Source: JBGPHT01 sp041484525 | Lineage (GTDB): Bacteria > Acidobacteriota > Terriglobia > Bryobacterales > Bryobacteraceae | DNA length: 30,301 nucleotides | Assembly (NCBI GenBank): GCA_041484525.1 | Contig: JBGPHT010000093.1 | Coordinates: forward strand, 1-30,301 | Reading direction: 5' to 3' | Shown: piece by piece, positions 1 to 8,028 of the stretch | Numbering within the stretch: position 1 is the first letter of the stretch | How the letters are laid out: each line of letters opens with the position of its first letter | Position numbers and translations under genes: made by a program | Notes under the pieces: model-generated | Database searches by the model: none | Told to the model about the DNA's origin: nothing | Seen by the model: only the letters and a program-made list of their open reading frames with translations

Positions 1-1
1 A

Positions 2-739
2 CGATCAGCGTGCCCCGCGGCTTTCGCCAAGCCATCCGTGTATGCCGCAAAGCGCTTTTCCTGTGGGCCTGGTGCGAAACAATGTCCCATAAAAACATTC
101 TACATCAGTTTTGTTATTTCTAACACAGTAGTACTAGGCGGCGTGTCGGTTAGCGTGAACGGTCTGGACGTGCCCCTCTACTCGGTGGCGCCGGGGCAGA
201 TTGTGTTTCAGACCCCGTGGAGCACAGCCCCGACGGCGACCGTAGAAGTGCACGCCACTTCCACCTCGCCCTTCGAACCGCAACTCCGATTCTCTACAGC
301 GGCGCCCGCGGGGTTCGGTGAGTTTCTGCGGCTGCCGAACTCTCCGGGGGCCTACGGATGCTGCGACCTGACGGCCATCCATCAGAACTGGGAGGGGCTG
401 GTAACGGCGGATGCCCCAGCCCGGCCCGGCGAGATCTTGCATCTGTATGGCACCGGGTTCGGCCGAGTGGATCGAACACAGGTGGACGGTGTCCCCGCGC
501 CCGCCGATCCACCAGCGCGCACCGTCGTGCCGGTCACGTGCTGGGCATGGGGCGCGGACAATATCACGCGGCTGGAGATACCAGTGCTCTTCGCCGGACT
601 GGCGCCGGGGTTTGCAGGCTACTACCAGATGGACATCCGGCTGCCGGCATCGAACCTGCGCGCCTCGGTGCAACTGAACTGCACAGGCGAAGGGGACAGC
701 AGCGACTTTCTCGGGTCGTTTGCGGTGAGGCCGCAGTAA
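2..739 (+). CDS. TIGR03437 (Solibacter C-terminal) domain protein, 5' end outside window or degraded
   Basis: The frame is open from base 2 to the TAA at 737-739, so the gene may continue to the left; the first possible internal start is GTG at 38. From about base 139 the protein shows the two-part pattern of the TIGR03437 domain: a first strand block (GGVSVSVNGLDVPLYSVAPG then QIVFQTPW), and a second block (ARPGEILHLYGTGFG, then VLFAGLAPGFAGYYQMDIRL). This domain normally sits at the C-terminus of long secreted acidobacterial proteins; its role is unknown. The stretch at about 75-135 is AT-rich and has no family resemblance, unlike the GC-rich domain after it, so the N-terminal region may be a rearrangement junction rather than true coding sequence. 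The gene is convergent with the permease gene, 19 bp away. Domain call is good; the 5' limit is not. Confidence 0.7.
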   Translation, partial: RSACPAAFAKPSVYAAKRFSCGPGAKQCPIKTFYISFVISNTVVLGGVSVSVNGLDVPLYSVAPGQIVFQTPWSTAPTATVEVHATSTSPFEPQLRFSTAAPAGFGEFLRLPNSPGAYGCCDLTAIHQNWEGLVTADAPARPGEILHLYGTGFGRVDRTQVDGVPAPADPPARTVVPVTCWAWGADNITRLEIPVLFAGLAPGFAGYYQMDIRLPASNLRASVQLNCTGEGDSSDFLGSFAVRPQ

Positions 740-758
740 GAGTGATAGCCCCCGCGCG

Positions 759-3188
759 TCACTCGTATCGCAGTGCTTCGATCGGATCGACCTTCGCCGC
801 GCGGCGAGTCGGCTCCCAACACGCCAACAGCGCGACACAGGCAAACAGCAATCCCACCCCGATCAACGTGGCCGGGTCGGTCGGCTCCACTTCAAAGAGA
901 AAGGACTTCAACACGCGCGACAGCACAACCGCCGCGACCATTCCGGAGATCACGCCTCCCGCGATCAATTGAAATCCCTCCGCGAAGACCAGATTGCGGA
1001 TGTCGCGCCGCTGGGCCCCGACCGCGGCCCGAATGGCGATCTCGCGCCGCCGCGACGCCACCGACAGCGAGAGCACGCCGTAAATGCCGACGAGCGTCAA
1101 CACGCTCCCCACCAGCGCAAATCCGACCAGCAACTGCATCGCGAACGTCCGCGCCGCCAGCGAATCGCTGCGAATCTGATCCAGAGTCTTCATGTTTTCC
1201 ACGGCGGCGGTCGGTTCGACGGCGTGCAACTCGCGTGGTACGGCCGCCATGACGGAGCGTGGATCTCCCGCCGTTCGCAGGACCAGGTGTTTGGAAAACG
1301 CCGATGCCTGCCAGAAGGAAAGGTATATCTCGGGCTCGGCCGCGTGCGTCAGATCGTCGGTGCGTCCATTAGTCACCACCCCGACGATTTCCGTGGGCGG
1401 CTGATCCCGCCCGCGGAGCCAGAGCTTCTTCCCGATCGCAGGGCCTTGGGGAAAGTAGCGCTCCGCCAGCGCCTGATTGACCACCGCGACATTGGGCGAG
1501 TTGCGGGCGTCCGTGGAGCGGACGTCTCGCCCATCGAAAATCGCCAGCCCGAGCAGTTGGAAATATCCCGGCGTGATGGACCGCAGCGGCACCGAGATCC
1601 GATCGCTCGCCTTGCTGGCGGCCGGTTGCCCTTCGATTTCGATCGCCGCCTGCCAGTTGTTTCCGGTAAGGGGCACGCCCCACGCGAATGCCGCGTTCTG
1701 CACGCCGGGAATTGCCATGACGCGCTCTAAGGCGCGCCGATGAAAATCCAACGCATCCCCCTGCACCGCCGTAACGCTCATCGTCAGAATGTGTCCCGTG
1801 TTGTAACCGGATCGGACCTTGGACACGTTGATCATGGTGCGGATCAGCAGACTCGCGCCCACCAGCAGCGCCAAGGTCAGTGCGGTCTGTACCATCGTGA
1901 CGCCGCGGAGCAGCCGCCGTTCGCCTCGCCCGGCGCTGCTCTTCGGACCGGCGCTTTTCAGCACCTGCATGGGATCCATGCGGGAGGCTCGCAGTGCGGG
2001 AACGAGCCCGGCGATTCCGGCCGCCAGGATCGCTGCGCCGAGTCCACAGGCCAACACCGGCCAGCCCGTCGTAACCGCATCCAGCCGCGGGATTGCATGT
2101 CCGCCAATCAGCTTGAACAGCCTGACTATGCCGAATCCCAGGCCAACGCCAAACACCCCGCCCACAACTGCCAGCAGCAGACTCTCCGTCGATACCTGGC
2201 GGAAGAGCGCTGACCGGGCCACCCCGAGGGCGCTGCGGACGGCGTATTCCTGTTGCCGTTGCAGCCCGCGCACCAGCAGCAGGGCCGCGACGTTCCCACA
2301 CGCAATCAGAAGCACGAGCCCGGCCGCTCCTAGCAGCGGCAGGAGGATGCGGCGGCCGTCTCGATTCATTTCGGCAGTCAGCGATTGCACCTGCGGCGTG
2401 AACCCTTCGAACTCGTGCTCGGCTTGCGCCTGCCTGGCCGTAATCAGTTGGAGATCCCCCTGGCCTTGCCGGGGCGTGATTCCGGGTTGCAACCGGCCCA
2501 CCACATCCCACTGCTGCGATTTGAGCCTGGCCGGGTTGGGAGCTGCCGGAAGCCAAAAATCCACCGTCGCGTTCACGTCGTAGTTGGGTTCTTGCGCGGC
2601 CCCTGGCGACGGAAGAAACCGGACGCCGGGCGGCATTACCCCGACCACCGTTGGAGGAGTCTCCCGCCGGCTCATGCGGACCGTTTTGCCGACGATGTGG
2701 GGATCGCCGTTGAACTTCCGTTGCCAAAACTCGTACCCGAGGATGATCACCGGCGCCGGCGGAACTCCTGTCTCGGAGTCGACGAAGGTGCGGCCGAGCA
2801 AGGGTTTGAGGCCGACCACGCGGAAGTAGTCCCGCGTGACCACCATTCCCTCCATGGACTCGCTGCCGTCGGACCGTATCAGGAAGTTGAAGGTCCACCC
2901 GTATCCGGCGAACGAGTCAAATGATTTGGATTGTTTTTGCCACTCCATCCATTGCGCGGCGGCCCACAATTGCGGGCTTGCCAGGGGTCGGCCGTCGGTC
3001 CGGCCGGACTGGATCAGGACGAGCCGTTGCGGTTGATCATAGGGAGGCGGCGTCAGCAGGACGCCTTGGATCAGGCTGAACACCGCCGAGGTCGCGCCAA
3101 TACCCAGCGCCAGCGTAAGCACTGCAATCGAGGTGAAGCCCGGCTGCTTCCGCAGCATCCTCGCGGCAAAACGCAGGTCTTGCATCAT
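759..3188 (-). CDS. ADOP family ABC transporter permease (MacB/FtsX type, duplicated)
   Basis: An 809-residue inner-membrane protein of the acidobacterial duplicated orphan permease type (TIGR03434). It has an N-terminal MacB-like anchor segment (about residues 18-45, ALGIGATSAVFSLIQGVLL), a MacB periplasmic core domain (about 50-280), a first FtsX permease block (about 283-410, with LVLLIACGNVAALLLVRG), a re-entry helix near 430-452, a second periplasmic domain (about 455-670) and a second FtsX block (about 680-805). Family members usually lack a neighbouring ATPase, and none is seen here, so a role in efflux or lipid/protein export is only inferred. The start is set by GGAGGG just upstream; two consecutive ATG codons (3188 and 3185) are possible, and the second has the better spacing. 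It lies 98 bp after the BtpA-like gene on the same strand and could be its last operon member. Full length, no damage seen. Confidence 0.93.
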   Translation of the reverse strand: MMQDLRFAARMLRKQPGFTSIAVLTLALGIGATSAVFSLIQGVLLTPPPYDQPQRLVLIQSGRTDGRPLASPQLWAAAQWMEWQKQSKSFDSFAGYGWTFNFLIRSDGSESMEGMVVTRDYFRVVGLKPLLGRTFVDSETGVPPAPVIILGYEFWQRKFNGDPHIVGKTVRMSRRETPPTVVGVMPPGVRFLPSPGAAQEPNYDVNATVDFWLPAAPNPARLKSQQWDVVGRLQPGITPRQGQGDLQLITARQAQAEHEFEGFTPQVQSLTAEMNRDGRRILLPLLGAAGLVLLIACGNVAALLLVRGLQRQQEYAVRSALGVARSALFRQVSTESLLLAVVGGVFGVGLGFGIVRLFKLIGGHAIPRLDAVTTGWPVLACGLGAAILAAGIAGLVPALRASRMDPMQVLKSAGPKSSAGRGERRLLRGVTMVQTALTLALLVGASLLIRTMINVSKVRSGYNTGHILTMSVTAVQGDALDFHRRALERVMAIPGVQNAAFAWGVPLTGNNWQAAIEIEGQPAASKASDRISVPLRSITPGYFQLLGLAIFDGRDVRSTDARNSPNVAVVNQALAERYFPQGPAIGKKLWLRGRDQPPTEIVGVVTNGRTDDLTHAAEPEIYLSFWQASAFSKHLVLRTAGDPRSVMAAVPRELHAVEPTAAVENMKTLDQIRSDSLAARTFAMQLLVGFALVGSVLTLVGIYGVLSLSVASRRREIAIRAAVGAQRRDIRNLVFAEGFQLIAGGVISGMVAAVVLSRVLKSFLFEVEPTDPATLIGVGLLFACVALLACWEPTRRAAKVDPIEALRYE

Positions 3189-3286
3189 TCATCCCTCCAG
3201 GTGGGCGGCCGAGCACAGTTCGCCGCGAACGCGGCTTCGCACATGACTTTGACGGACCCAACTCGAGGAACGATAGCAGACGCCAG

Positions 3287-4093
3287 TCATCGCTGAAACG
3301 CCAGCGCCACCGCTCGCACCCGCCCATCGTTAAGTGGATTGGACCATAGCCCGCCGTCTTTGACGGACGACCCGACGATCAGCGCGTCCGCGGCCGCGAA
3401 GCTGCTGATGTTCTCCGGTGAGACGCCTGAGCCGACCAGCGTTGGAATCGTTACTGCTTTGCTGACCGACCGTACTTCATCGGGATCCGTCGGGCTGCCC
3501 GTGGCGACGCCGGAGACGATCACGCCGTCCGCCTGGAAGAACTCCGCGGCCCTCGCCGTCTCCGCCAGATCGACGTCCGCAGTGATGGCGTGCGCTGAAT
3601 GCTTCTTCTTGATATCCGCGAAGACCCGAACGCCATCCGCTCCGATCGCGCGCCGGTACCTTAGTAGTTCCCCCGCGGTCGATTCGATCAGCCCCTCGTC
3701 CGCCACATGCGCAAACACAAAACCCTCCACGCGTACGAAGCTCGCGCCGCAGGCGTGCGCCACGGCCATGGCCGCCAAGTTCGCACCCGCCAGAATCTGA
3801 ACCCCCAACGGCAGCCTGGTGGCGCGTCGCACCTCGGTCCCGATCACCGCCATGGCCGCCGCGATCTCGAATCCCACCGAGCTCTTGAGGTAAGGGCGGT
3901 CATGTGTGTTTTCGATAGCGAGACCGTGGAAGCCCGCGGCCGCATACGTGCGGGCCTCGGCAGCGGCCGCTTCCGCGATCTCGGCGATCCCCTGCCGGCT
4001 TCCGGGTGTGCCGGGCAACGCCCCGACGTGAATCACGCCGATCAACGCTCGCGGAACGCCAAAGACGGCGTGGATGATTCCCTTCGAATCCAT
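3287..4093 (-). CDS. BtpA/SgcQ family TIM-barrel protein
   Basis: A 268-residue cytoplasmic protein that matches the BtpA/SgcQ family along its whole length: an IGVIHVGALPGTPGS start, the IENTHDRPYL loop, GVQILAGAN, then FVRVEGFVFAHVADEGLIES, and a C-terminal phosphate-loop-like VGSGVSPENIS. BtpA was named for a photosystem I biogenesis factor in cyanobacteria, while SgcQ is a putative sugar/nucleoside-related enzyme; in non-phototrophs the substrate is unknown, and the fold suggests a small phosphorylated ligand. Its ATG lies 6 nt after the stop of the serine hydrolase gene and has no clear Shine-Dalgarno sequence, so it is probably translated by coupling in the same operon. The length is normal and nothing is missing. 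Confidence 0.88.
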   Translation of the reverse strand: MDSKGIIHAVFGVPRALIGVIHVGALPGTPGSRQGIAEIAEAAAAEARTYAAAGFHGLAIENTHDRPYLKSSVGFEIAAAMAVIGTEVRRATRLPLGVQILAGANLAAMAVAHACGASFVRVEGFVFAHVADEGLIESTAGELLRYRRAIGADGVRVFADIKKKHSAHAITADVDLAETARAAEFFQADGVIVSGVATGSPTDPDEVRSVSKAVTIPTLVGSGVSPENISSFAAADALIVGSSVKDGGLWSNPLNDGRVRAVALAFQR

Positions 4094-4099
4094 AACAAC

Positions 4100-5713
4100 T
4101 TATTCGCGGCAGGCGATGCCGGCGGGTGCGCCGGTTGGAGCCACCAGACGGATGCTGTCTGAATCGATCTTGCGGAAGGCGAGGTGCTGCACCGCGGGTG
4201 GTTGTGTCGGCGCCAGCGTGAAGAAGACACCCACGGCGCCTTTCCCGCAGGTCATGTTGAATTGGCCGCGCAGCCAGTTCTCCGCTATGACTGGACCGGC
4301 CGCAGTGCAATCACCGACTTCGTCCTTTAACTTCTGGATCTCGGCGCGCCGCTGAGCGGCCGGAGCGTCGAGGAAAAGATTCATGGCGGCAATCTGCTTC
4401 GCCTCCGCGTCGTCCCACGACTTCCAGAGATTCACGATGTGGTCGCGCATCTGCGAGAGGATCGGCGATGCGGGTAGATCGCGCTTTCGCAGGCCGCCAG
4501 TTTTCAGCAGGACGTCCCATGCCTGGTTGATGGGGGCCGCCGGCCCGGCATAGGTCAGGTTGGCCATGGCAAACATTCCGACGCCGTAATCGGGAAGCCA
4601 GGCCATGTACGAACCAAAGCCGGGTAATCCGCCGCCGTGGCCGGCGATGTGTTCGAAGCGGCAATCGGTGGTGATGCGGAGGCCGAATCCGTAGCCGGTT
4701 TCGGCAGCCGTCAGCGCACCGTCGGAACGTTGCACGCTCAGGTTCGAAGGAGTCCACATGTGGCTCATCTCCCGGACCGAGGCACGGCGCACGGGGCCCG
4801 CCTCCGGGTCATCGCGTGCCGGCCACGCGGAAAGGTGAAACGCAACGTACTTGCCGAGGTCCGTAGCCGTGGTGAGCAGCCCGCCCATGGAACCGAAGAC
4901 GCCGTGCGGGAGTGGGGCTTCCTCGAGGTATGTTCCGTCCGGCTGCAGACGATAGCCCACCGCGCGATTGCCGGCGGGTGCTTGAGAGAACTCGAAAGTG
5001 GATGCGTCCATGTGCAGCTTCGCCAGAATCTCCGTGCGGACGTACTTCTCGTAGGGCATGCCGGATGCCTTCGTCACAACGCGGCCCAGCAGGCCGAAGG
5101 CGTAGTTGGAGTATTCGTAGCGTGTGCCGGGCGGCGTGGAAAACGGAATCCCGCGGCGCAGCCACTGTGTGAGATCGGCGTCGCTGACGCTCAGTTGCTG
5201 GTCGCCCCAAGGATTGTCCTCCGGGAAGCCGGCGCTGTGGCTCAGGAGTTGGCGGATTCGGAGCGGAGGGGTGTCGTTCGTCGGCAACTCCATGCGAGCG
5301 AATTCAGGAAGCCACTTCGACACCGGGTCTTCGAGCGAAAGCTTGCCTTCATCGCGCAGCTTGAGAATCGCCAGCGAGGTGAAGCTCTTCGTCATGGAGG
5401 CGATGCGAAACACCGTGCCGGCCGTAACCGGCGCCTTGGATGAACGATCCTGCACGCCGACCGATTCGACGTGCGCCAGCCGGCCATCAATCACAATGCC
5501 CCACACCATGCCTGGAATCTTCTTGTCGGCCACAAAGCGGCGGAAGATCTGGTCGACTTCCGGCATCGCGGATTCGATCTTACGGACTCTATCGGGATCG
5601 GTGAAGCGCGGCGGCGGGTAGGCGTCGCTCGCAAAGAGCACGGCTGCGGCGAAGAATCCGCACAGGGGGACGAATCGCACGTACGTCAGTATCCCACGCT
5701 TCCGCGGGATCAC
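4100..5713 (-). CDS. exported serine hydrolase, beta-lactamase class C / esterase fold
   Basis: A 537-residue product with the beta-lactamase fold (PF00144). The catalytic set is visible, numbered from the GTG start: S106-M-T-K109, Y201-S-N203, and H359-G-G. It is therefore probably an active esterase, D-aminopeptidase or beta-lactamase-like enzyme; the substrate cannot be told. A basic N-terminus followed by a hydrophobic run (VPLCGFFAAAVLFASDA) is a Sec signal, so it acts in the periplasm. The GTG at 5713 is chosen because it overlaps the previous stop as GTGA and has GGGGGAAGGA six bases upstream; an in-frame ATG at 5731 lacks a ribosome site and adds six residues before the signal peptide. 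About 150 residues follow the catalytic domain, a common C-terminal extension. Sits between the cytochrome and BtpA genes. Confidence 0.9.
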   Translation of the reverse strand: MIPRKRGILTYVRFVPLCGFFAAAVLFASDAYPPPRFTDPDRVRKIESAMPEVDQIFRRFVADKKIPGMVWGIVIDGRLAHVESVGVQDRSSKAPVTAGTVFRIASMTKSFTSLAILKLRDEGKLSLEDPVSKWLPEFARMELPTNDTPPLRIRQLLSHSAGFPEDNPWGDQQLSVSDADLTQWLRRGIPFSTPPGTRYEYSNYAFGLLGRVVTKASGMPYEKYVRTEILAKLHMDASTFEFSQAPAGNRAVGYRLQPDGTYLEEAPLPHGVFGSMGGLLTTATDLGKYVAFHLSAWPARDDPEAGPVRRASVREMSHMWTPSNLSVQRSDGALTAAETGYGFGLRITTDCRFEHIAGHGGGLPGFGSYMAWLPDYGVGMFAMANLTYAGPAAPINQAWDVLLKTGGLRKRDLPASPILSQMRDHIVNLWKSWDDAEAKQIAAMNLFLDAPAAQRRAEIQKLKDEVGDCTAAGPVIAENWLRGQFNMTCGKGAVGVFFTLAPTQPPAVQHLAFRKIDSDSIRLVAPTGAPAGIACRE

Positions 5714-6078
5714 GGCAAATCCTTCCCCCATACCGCGCCACGCCGGATCCAGTCCGTCAGGATTTTGATTTCCCGTGCGGGCAGCTTTGGTCCGGGGGGC
5801 ATCTGGAGATCGCCGTCATGCCGCAGGAATTGCACGAGCAGGCTGCTCTCCGGCTTTTCGGGCACGATCGCGGGACCGCGGCGGCCGCCTTTCAGCAGAC
5901 TCTCGCGGTCCTGGAACGAGATGTTGCCGTTATTGAGTTGCCGATTATGACAGCCGATACAGCGCTTCGTAAGGATCGGCGCTACGCGGTCGTCGAAGAA
6001 GCGTTGGTCGCGGCCGGGCCGGTCGGCTGGGAATGCGGCGGTCAGCGCGAGGCAGAAGGCAAGACCGCGGAGATTCAC
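5710..6078 (-). CDS. small exported cytochrome c, planctomycete-type (PSCyt1-like) domain
   Basis: A 122-residue protein with a short signal peptide (LAFCLALTAAFPADR) and one haem-binding motif C40-I-G-C43-H44, followed by the family pattern N-x-G-x-x-x-F-x-x-R-E-S-L-L-K-G-G and a probable axial Met in LQMPPGPKL (M93). This matches the PSCyt1 cytochrome domain, which usually sits at the N-terminus of large DUF1549/DUF1553 proteins; here it stands alone. It should carry electrons in the periplasm, but the partner is unknown. The start is GTG at 6078, which overlaps the TGA of the upstream beta-propeller gene as GTGA, and its own stop overlaps the next gene in the same way. Both overlaps argue for a single transcript. 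Confidence 0.85.
   Translation of the reverse strand: MNLRGLAFCLALTAAFPADRPGRDQRFFDDRVAPILTKRCIGCHNRQLNNGNISFQDRESLLKGGRRGPAIVPEKPESSLLVQFLRHDGDLQMPPGPKLPAREIKILTDWIRRGAVWGKDLP
5720..5729 (-). promoter_or_regulatory. Shine-Dalgarno site that fixes the GTG start of the serine hydrolase
   Basis: On the minus strand GGGGGAAGGA ends six bases before the GTG at 5713. It lies inside the last codons of the cytochrome gene, as expected for a translationally coupled pair, and makes the upstream ATG at 5731 unlikely. Confidence 0.6.
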
Positions 6079-7196
6079 TTCCCCACGGCGCCGATGCCGA
6101 ACTGGTCTCCGGCGCGAACCACTTTTCCGCCTTCGATCACCAACTCAAGCTGCTTCTCGCTCTGCACCTGGCGGCCTGTCTCATCCTGCAGGGCGGCCAC
6201 GACTTTTCTATTGGCAACTTCGATAATCTCTCCCGTGGAGGAGTATGCGTAGCGGCCATCTATGCTGAAGCTCACCCAACCGACGCAGTCCCGCGCTTTG
6301 ACGGTCGTCACCTGCTTCGGCGGCATCACCGTCGAATCGAACACGTGAATCGCCTCATTGGCGCAATCGGCAATCCACAGTTCCTTTTCATCGGGAGTCA
6401 GCGCGATTCCGTGGCTCGGACACCCATGCCGCTTCACCGGTCCCTGCTTGAATCCGGCGACCTCGACCCGGTACAGTTTCTTGCCGGTACGGATGTCCCC
6501 CACTTCGAAGCCGAGCAGTCCGTTGACATTCACGAAGACCAGCGTGTTGGCGCCATTGACCGTGAACGGCCGGATGAAGTTCTCAAAGGGCCCCACTGTT
6601 CCCGCGACAGTGTGGGTCTTGGGATCCGCAATCGAGAGTACCGGGGACTTCAGCCCCGCCATGTAGACGTGCGCGCCATCGGCGGAGTAGATCGTGTTAT
6701 GCGAGCTGGACTTGGGATCGATCGTCGCGATCACGCCGCCAGTCGCCGCGTTCACCACATGCCACGACGGACCTTCGAACTGCGGAACATACAGGATCTT
6801 GCCATCAGGCGAGATCGCCATCCGGTCGCAGCCGCCTTCATATGTCTTGTCCCAGATCTTCTTGCCCGAGACGGCGTCGATTGCGATCATGCGATTCAGC
6901 GAAGTCACGTAAACTCTGCCGGTCTTCGCACTGGCGGCGATCCCTTTGACGTTCTCCGGCTGTTTGCCCTGCGGGACGTCCCAGGTCGGGATGCGCCGCA
7001 CGAATTTGTAGCCATTATCGATATCGAAAACGAGAATTCCGACACCGCCATACTGCACGTAATTGCGCGTCCCGGGACTGGCGACGTACAAGTAGTGCTG
7101 CTCCGACGCGGCAGGCAGCCTGAGGGAGGAAGTGGCCGTTGTGAGCGATAACACGAGCAGCGCCCTGACCGTGTGACGAATGCCGGCAGTTTTCAT
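6075..7196 (-). CDS. exported YncE-like beta-propeller protein
   Basis: A 373-residue protein made of repeating beta-propeller blades of the YncE/quinoprotein-like type: repeats such as TGRVYVTSLNRMIAIDAVSG, SPDGKILYVPQ, DPKTHTVAGTVG and TPDEKELWIADCANEAIHVF each end with a blade-closing strand. It is probably periplasmic: from ATG 7196 the protein starts with a basic then hydrophobic segment (RALLVLSLTTATSSLRLPAA). In-frame alternatives upstream (ATG 7211 and 7208, TTG 7226) have no ribosome site and would lengthen the polar leader. First gene of a minus-strand series with a cytochrome and a serine hydrolase. Ligand or enzymatic role is unknown; the fold is often a docking or sensor surface. 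Confidence 0.8.
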   Translation of the reverse strand: MKTAGIRHTVRALLVLSLTTATSSLRLPAASEQHYLYVASPGTRNYVQYGGVGILVFDIDNGYKFVRRIPTWDVPQGKQPENVKGIAASAKTGRVYVTSLNRMIAIDAVSGKKIWDKTYEGGCDRMAISPDGKILYVPQFEGPSWHVVNAATGGVIATIDPKSSSHNTIYSADGAHVYMAGLKSPVLSIADPKTHTVAGTVGPFENFIRPFTVNGANTLVFVNVNGLLGFEVGDIRTGKKLYRVEVAGFKQGPVKRHGCPSHGIALTPDEKELWIADCANEAIHVFDSTVMPPKQVTTVKARDCVGWVSFSIDGRYAYSSTGEIIEVANRKVVAALQDETGRQVQSEKQLELVIEGGKVVRAGDQFGIGAVGK

Positions 7197-7206
7197 AACG
7201 ATAGTC

Positions 7207-7234
7207 ATCATATACCAGCCGGGCAAACCATCAA
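7207..7234 (-). promoter_or_regulatory. possible sigma-70-like promoter for the 7196-to-759 gene series
   Basis: On the minus strand TTGATG (7234-7229) is followed after 16 bases by TATGAT (7212-7207), 4/6 and 5/6 matches to the consensus. If used, transcription would begin about 5 bases before ATG 7196, giving an almost leaderless message and excluding the upstream start codons. Pattern only; not confirmed. Confidence 0.28.
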
Positions 7235-7311
7235 AGGTATAGATTCGTACTGCTTAGCTGTAACGCAGATGTCTTTCGACTCACACCATTAGGTAAGCTA
7301 CTGAACATTCC

Positions 7312-7695
7312 ATGTTCCAGTCACTCTCCTTCACCGCCCTGGTCATCGCGCTCCTGGTTGTATGGCGGATCACACATCTGCTCTGGGGGGAGGACGGACC
7401 CGCCAATGTTCTGGTTCGCTTACGCAGTCTGGCCGGCCATGGCTTCGCCGGCAGTCTGCTCGATTGCTTTTACTGCTTAAGCCTCTGGGTGGCAGCCCCT
7501 GTAGCCTGGGCATTCGGCGTCACTTGGGTGGAACGTGGACTCCTGTGGATTGGTCTGTCCGGTGGTGCGATTCTCCTGGAGCGCGCGACCAACCGGCCCT
7601 CTGCTTCTCCGCCACCCGCCATCTGGCACGAAGAGCCTGCCCCGGAAACGCAAAAACAGGAGGATGAAAAACACAACCATGTCATGTTGCGGTAG
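7312..7695 (+). CDS. DUF1360 family membrane protein
   Basis: A 127-residue protein that fits DUF1360 (PF07098): an N-terminal hydrophobic helix (about residues 6-25), the conserved VWRITHLLWGEDGPANVLVR block, then LLDCFYCLSLWVAAPVAWA with the invariant C52-x-x-C55, and one more hydrophobic helix (about 74-90). The C-terminal 35 residues are polar and rich in Pro, Glu and Lys. Biochemical role is unknown; the Cys pair next to a membrane helix suggests metal or disulfide chemistry, an inference. No good ribosome site precedes the ATG. It opens a three-gene plus-strand cluster and its end overlaps the next gene by 17 bases. Divergent from the beta-propeller gene. Confidence 0.8.
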   Translation: MFQSLSFTALVIALLVVWRITHLLWGEDGPANVLVRLRSLAGHGFAGSLLDCFYCLSLWVAAPVAWAFGVTWVERGLLWIGLSGGAILLERATNRPSASPPPAIWHEEPAPETQKQEDEKHNHVMLR

Positions 7696-7924
7696 TCAGC
7701 GCGCCGCGTTTCGAAATGGGCCAAGCCAAGCCACGTCCAACGAGTCACGTCCTTGGGCGACGTCAGGCGCAGCCGAATTTGAATATCTCGGTACTGGACA
7801 ACTCACAGTTACTGGTCCGCTTACGGGATCCGTCTATCGGTTCAGCGCTGCCCAGCGCATACGAGTCCACGGATCGGATGTCCCATCCCTGATCTCCGTA
7901 CCCGGTCTCAAGCTCGTCCGATAG
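7679..7924 (+). CDS. small Cys-start protein (MSCCG type), unknown function
   Basis: An 81-residue product starting MSCCGSQRAAF, then a low-complexity linker, then a compact block EFEYLGTGQLTVTGPLTGSV and YRFSAAQRIRVHGSDVPSLI. I recall similar short proteins next to DUF1360 genes, but no named domain, so this is a hypothetical protein. The start is uncertain: AGGAGG at 7658-7663 touches an in-frame ATG at 7664 (86 residues) and lies 15 bases before ATG 7679; I chose 7679 because the Cys-Cys-Gly beginning looks like the conserved end. It overlaps the DUF1360 gene in another frame and is followed by 104 bases before the large Trp-rich gene. Adjacent cysteines at positions 3 and 4 could bind metal or anchor the protein. 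Confidence 0.6.
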   Translation: MSCCGSQRAAFRNGPSQATSNESRPWATSGAAEFEYLGTGQLTVTGPLTGSVYRFSAAQRIRVHGSDVPSLISVPGLKLVR

Positions 7925-8028
7925 CCGGGTGGCCACGGCGCCGGAGGTATTGTTGGCTCCCTCGGCGTCAACGGTGCGGGATATCCGCGCCGCCTTTGTA
8001 CAAAACGCAAAACTAACTTGGAGGAACT

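Noticed and set aside
134..844. A 236-residue minus-strand frame across the TIGR03437 gene
   Set aside because: It is opposite a recognisable domain, is Arg-rich and has no ribosome site; it is a shadow of GC-rich coding DNA.
3218..3245. GCCGCG-AA-CGCGGC hairpin between the BtpA and permease genes
   Set aside because: Short stem with no T run; common by chance in GC-rich DNA, so not called as a terminator.
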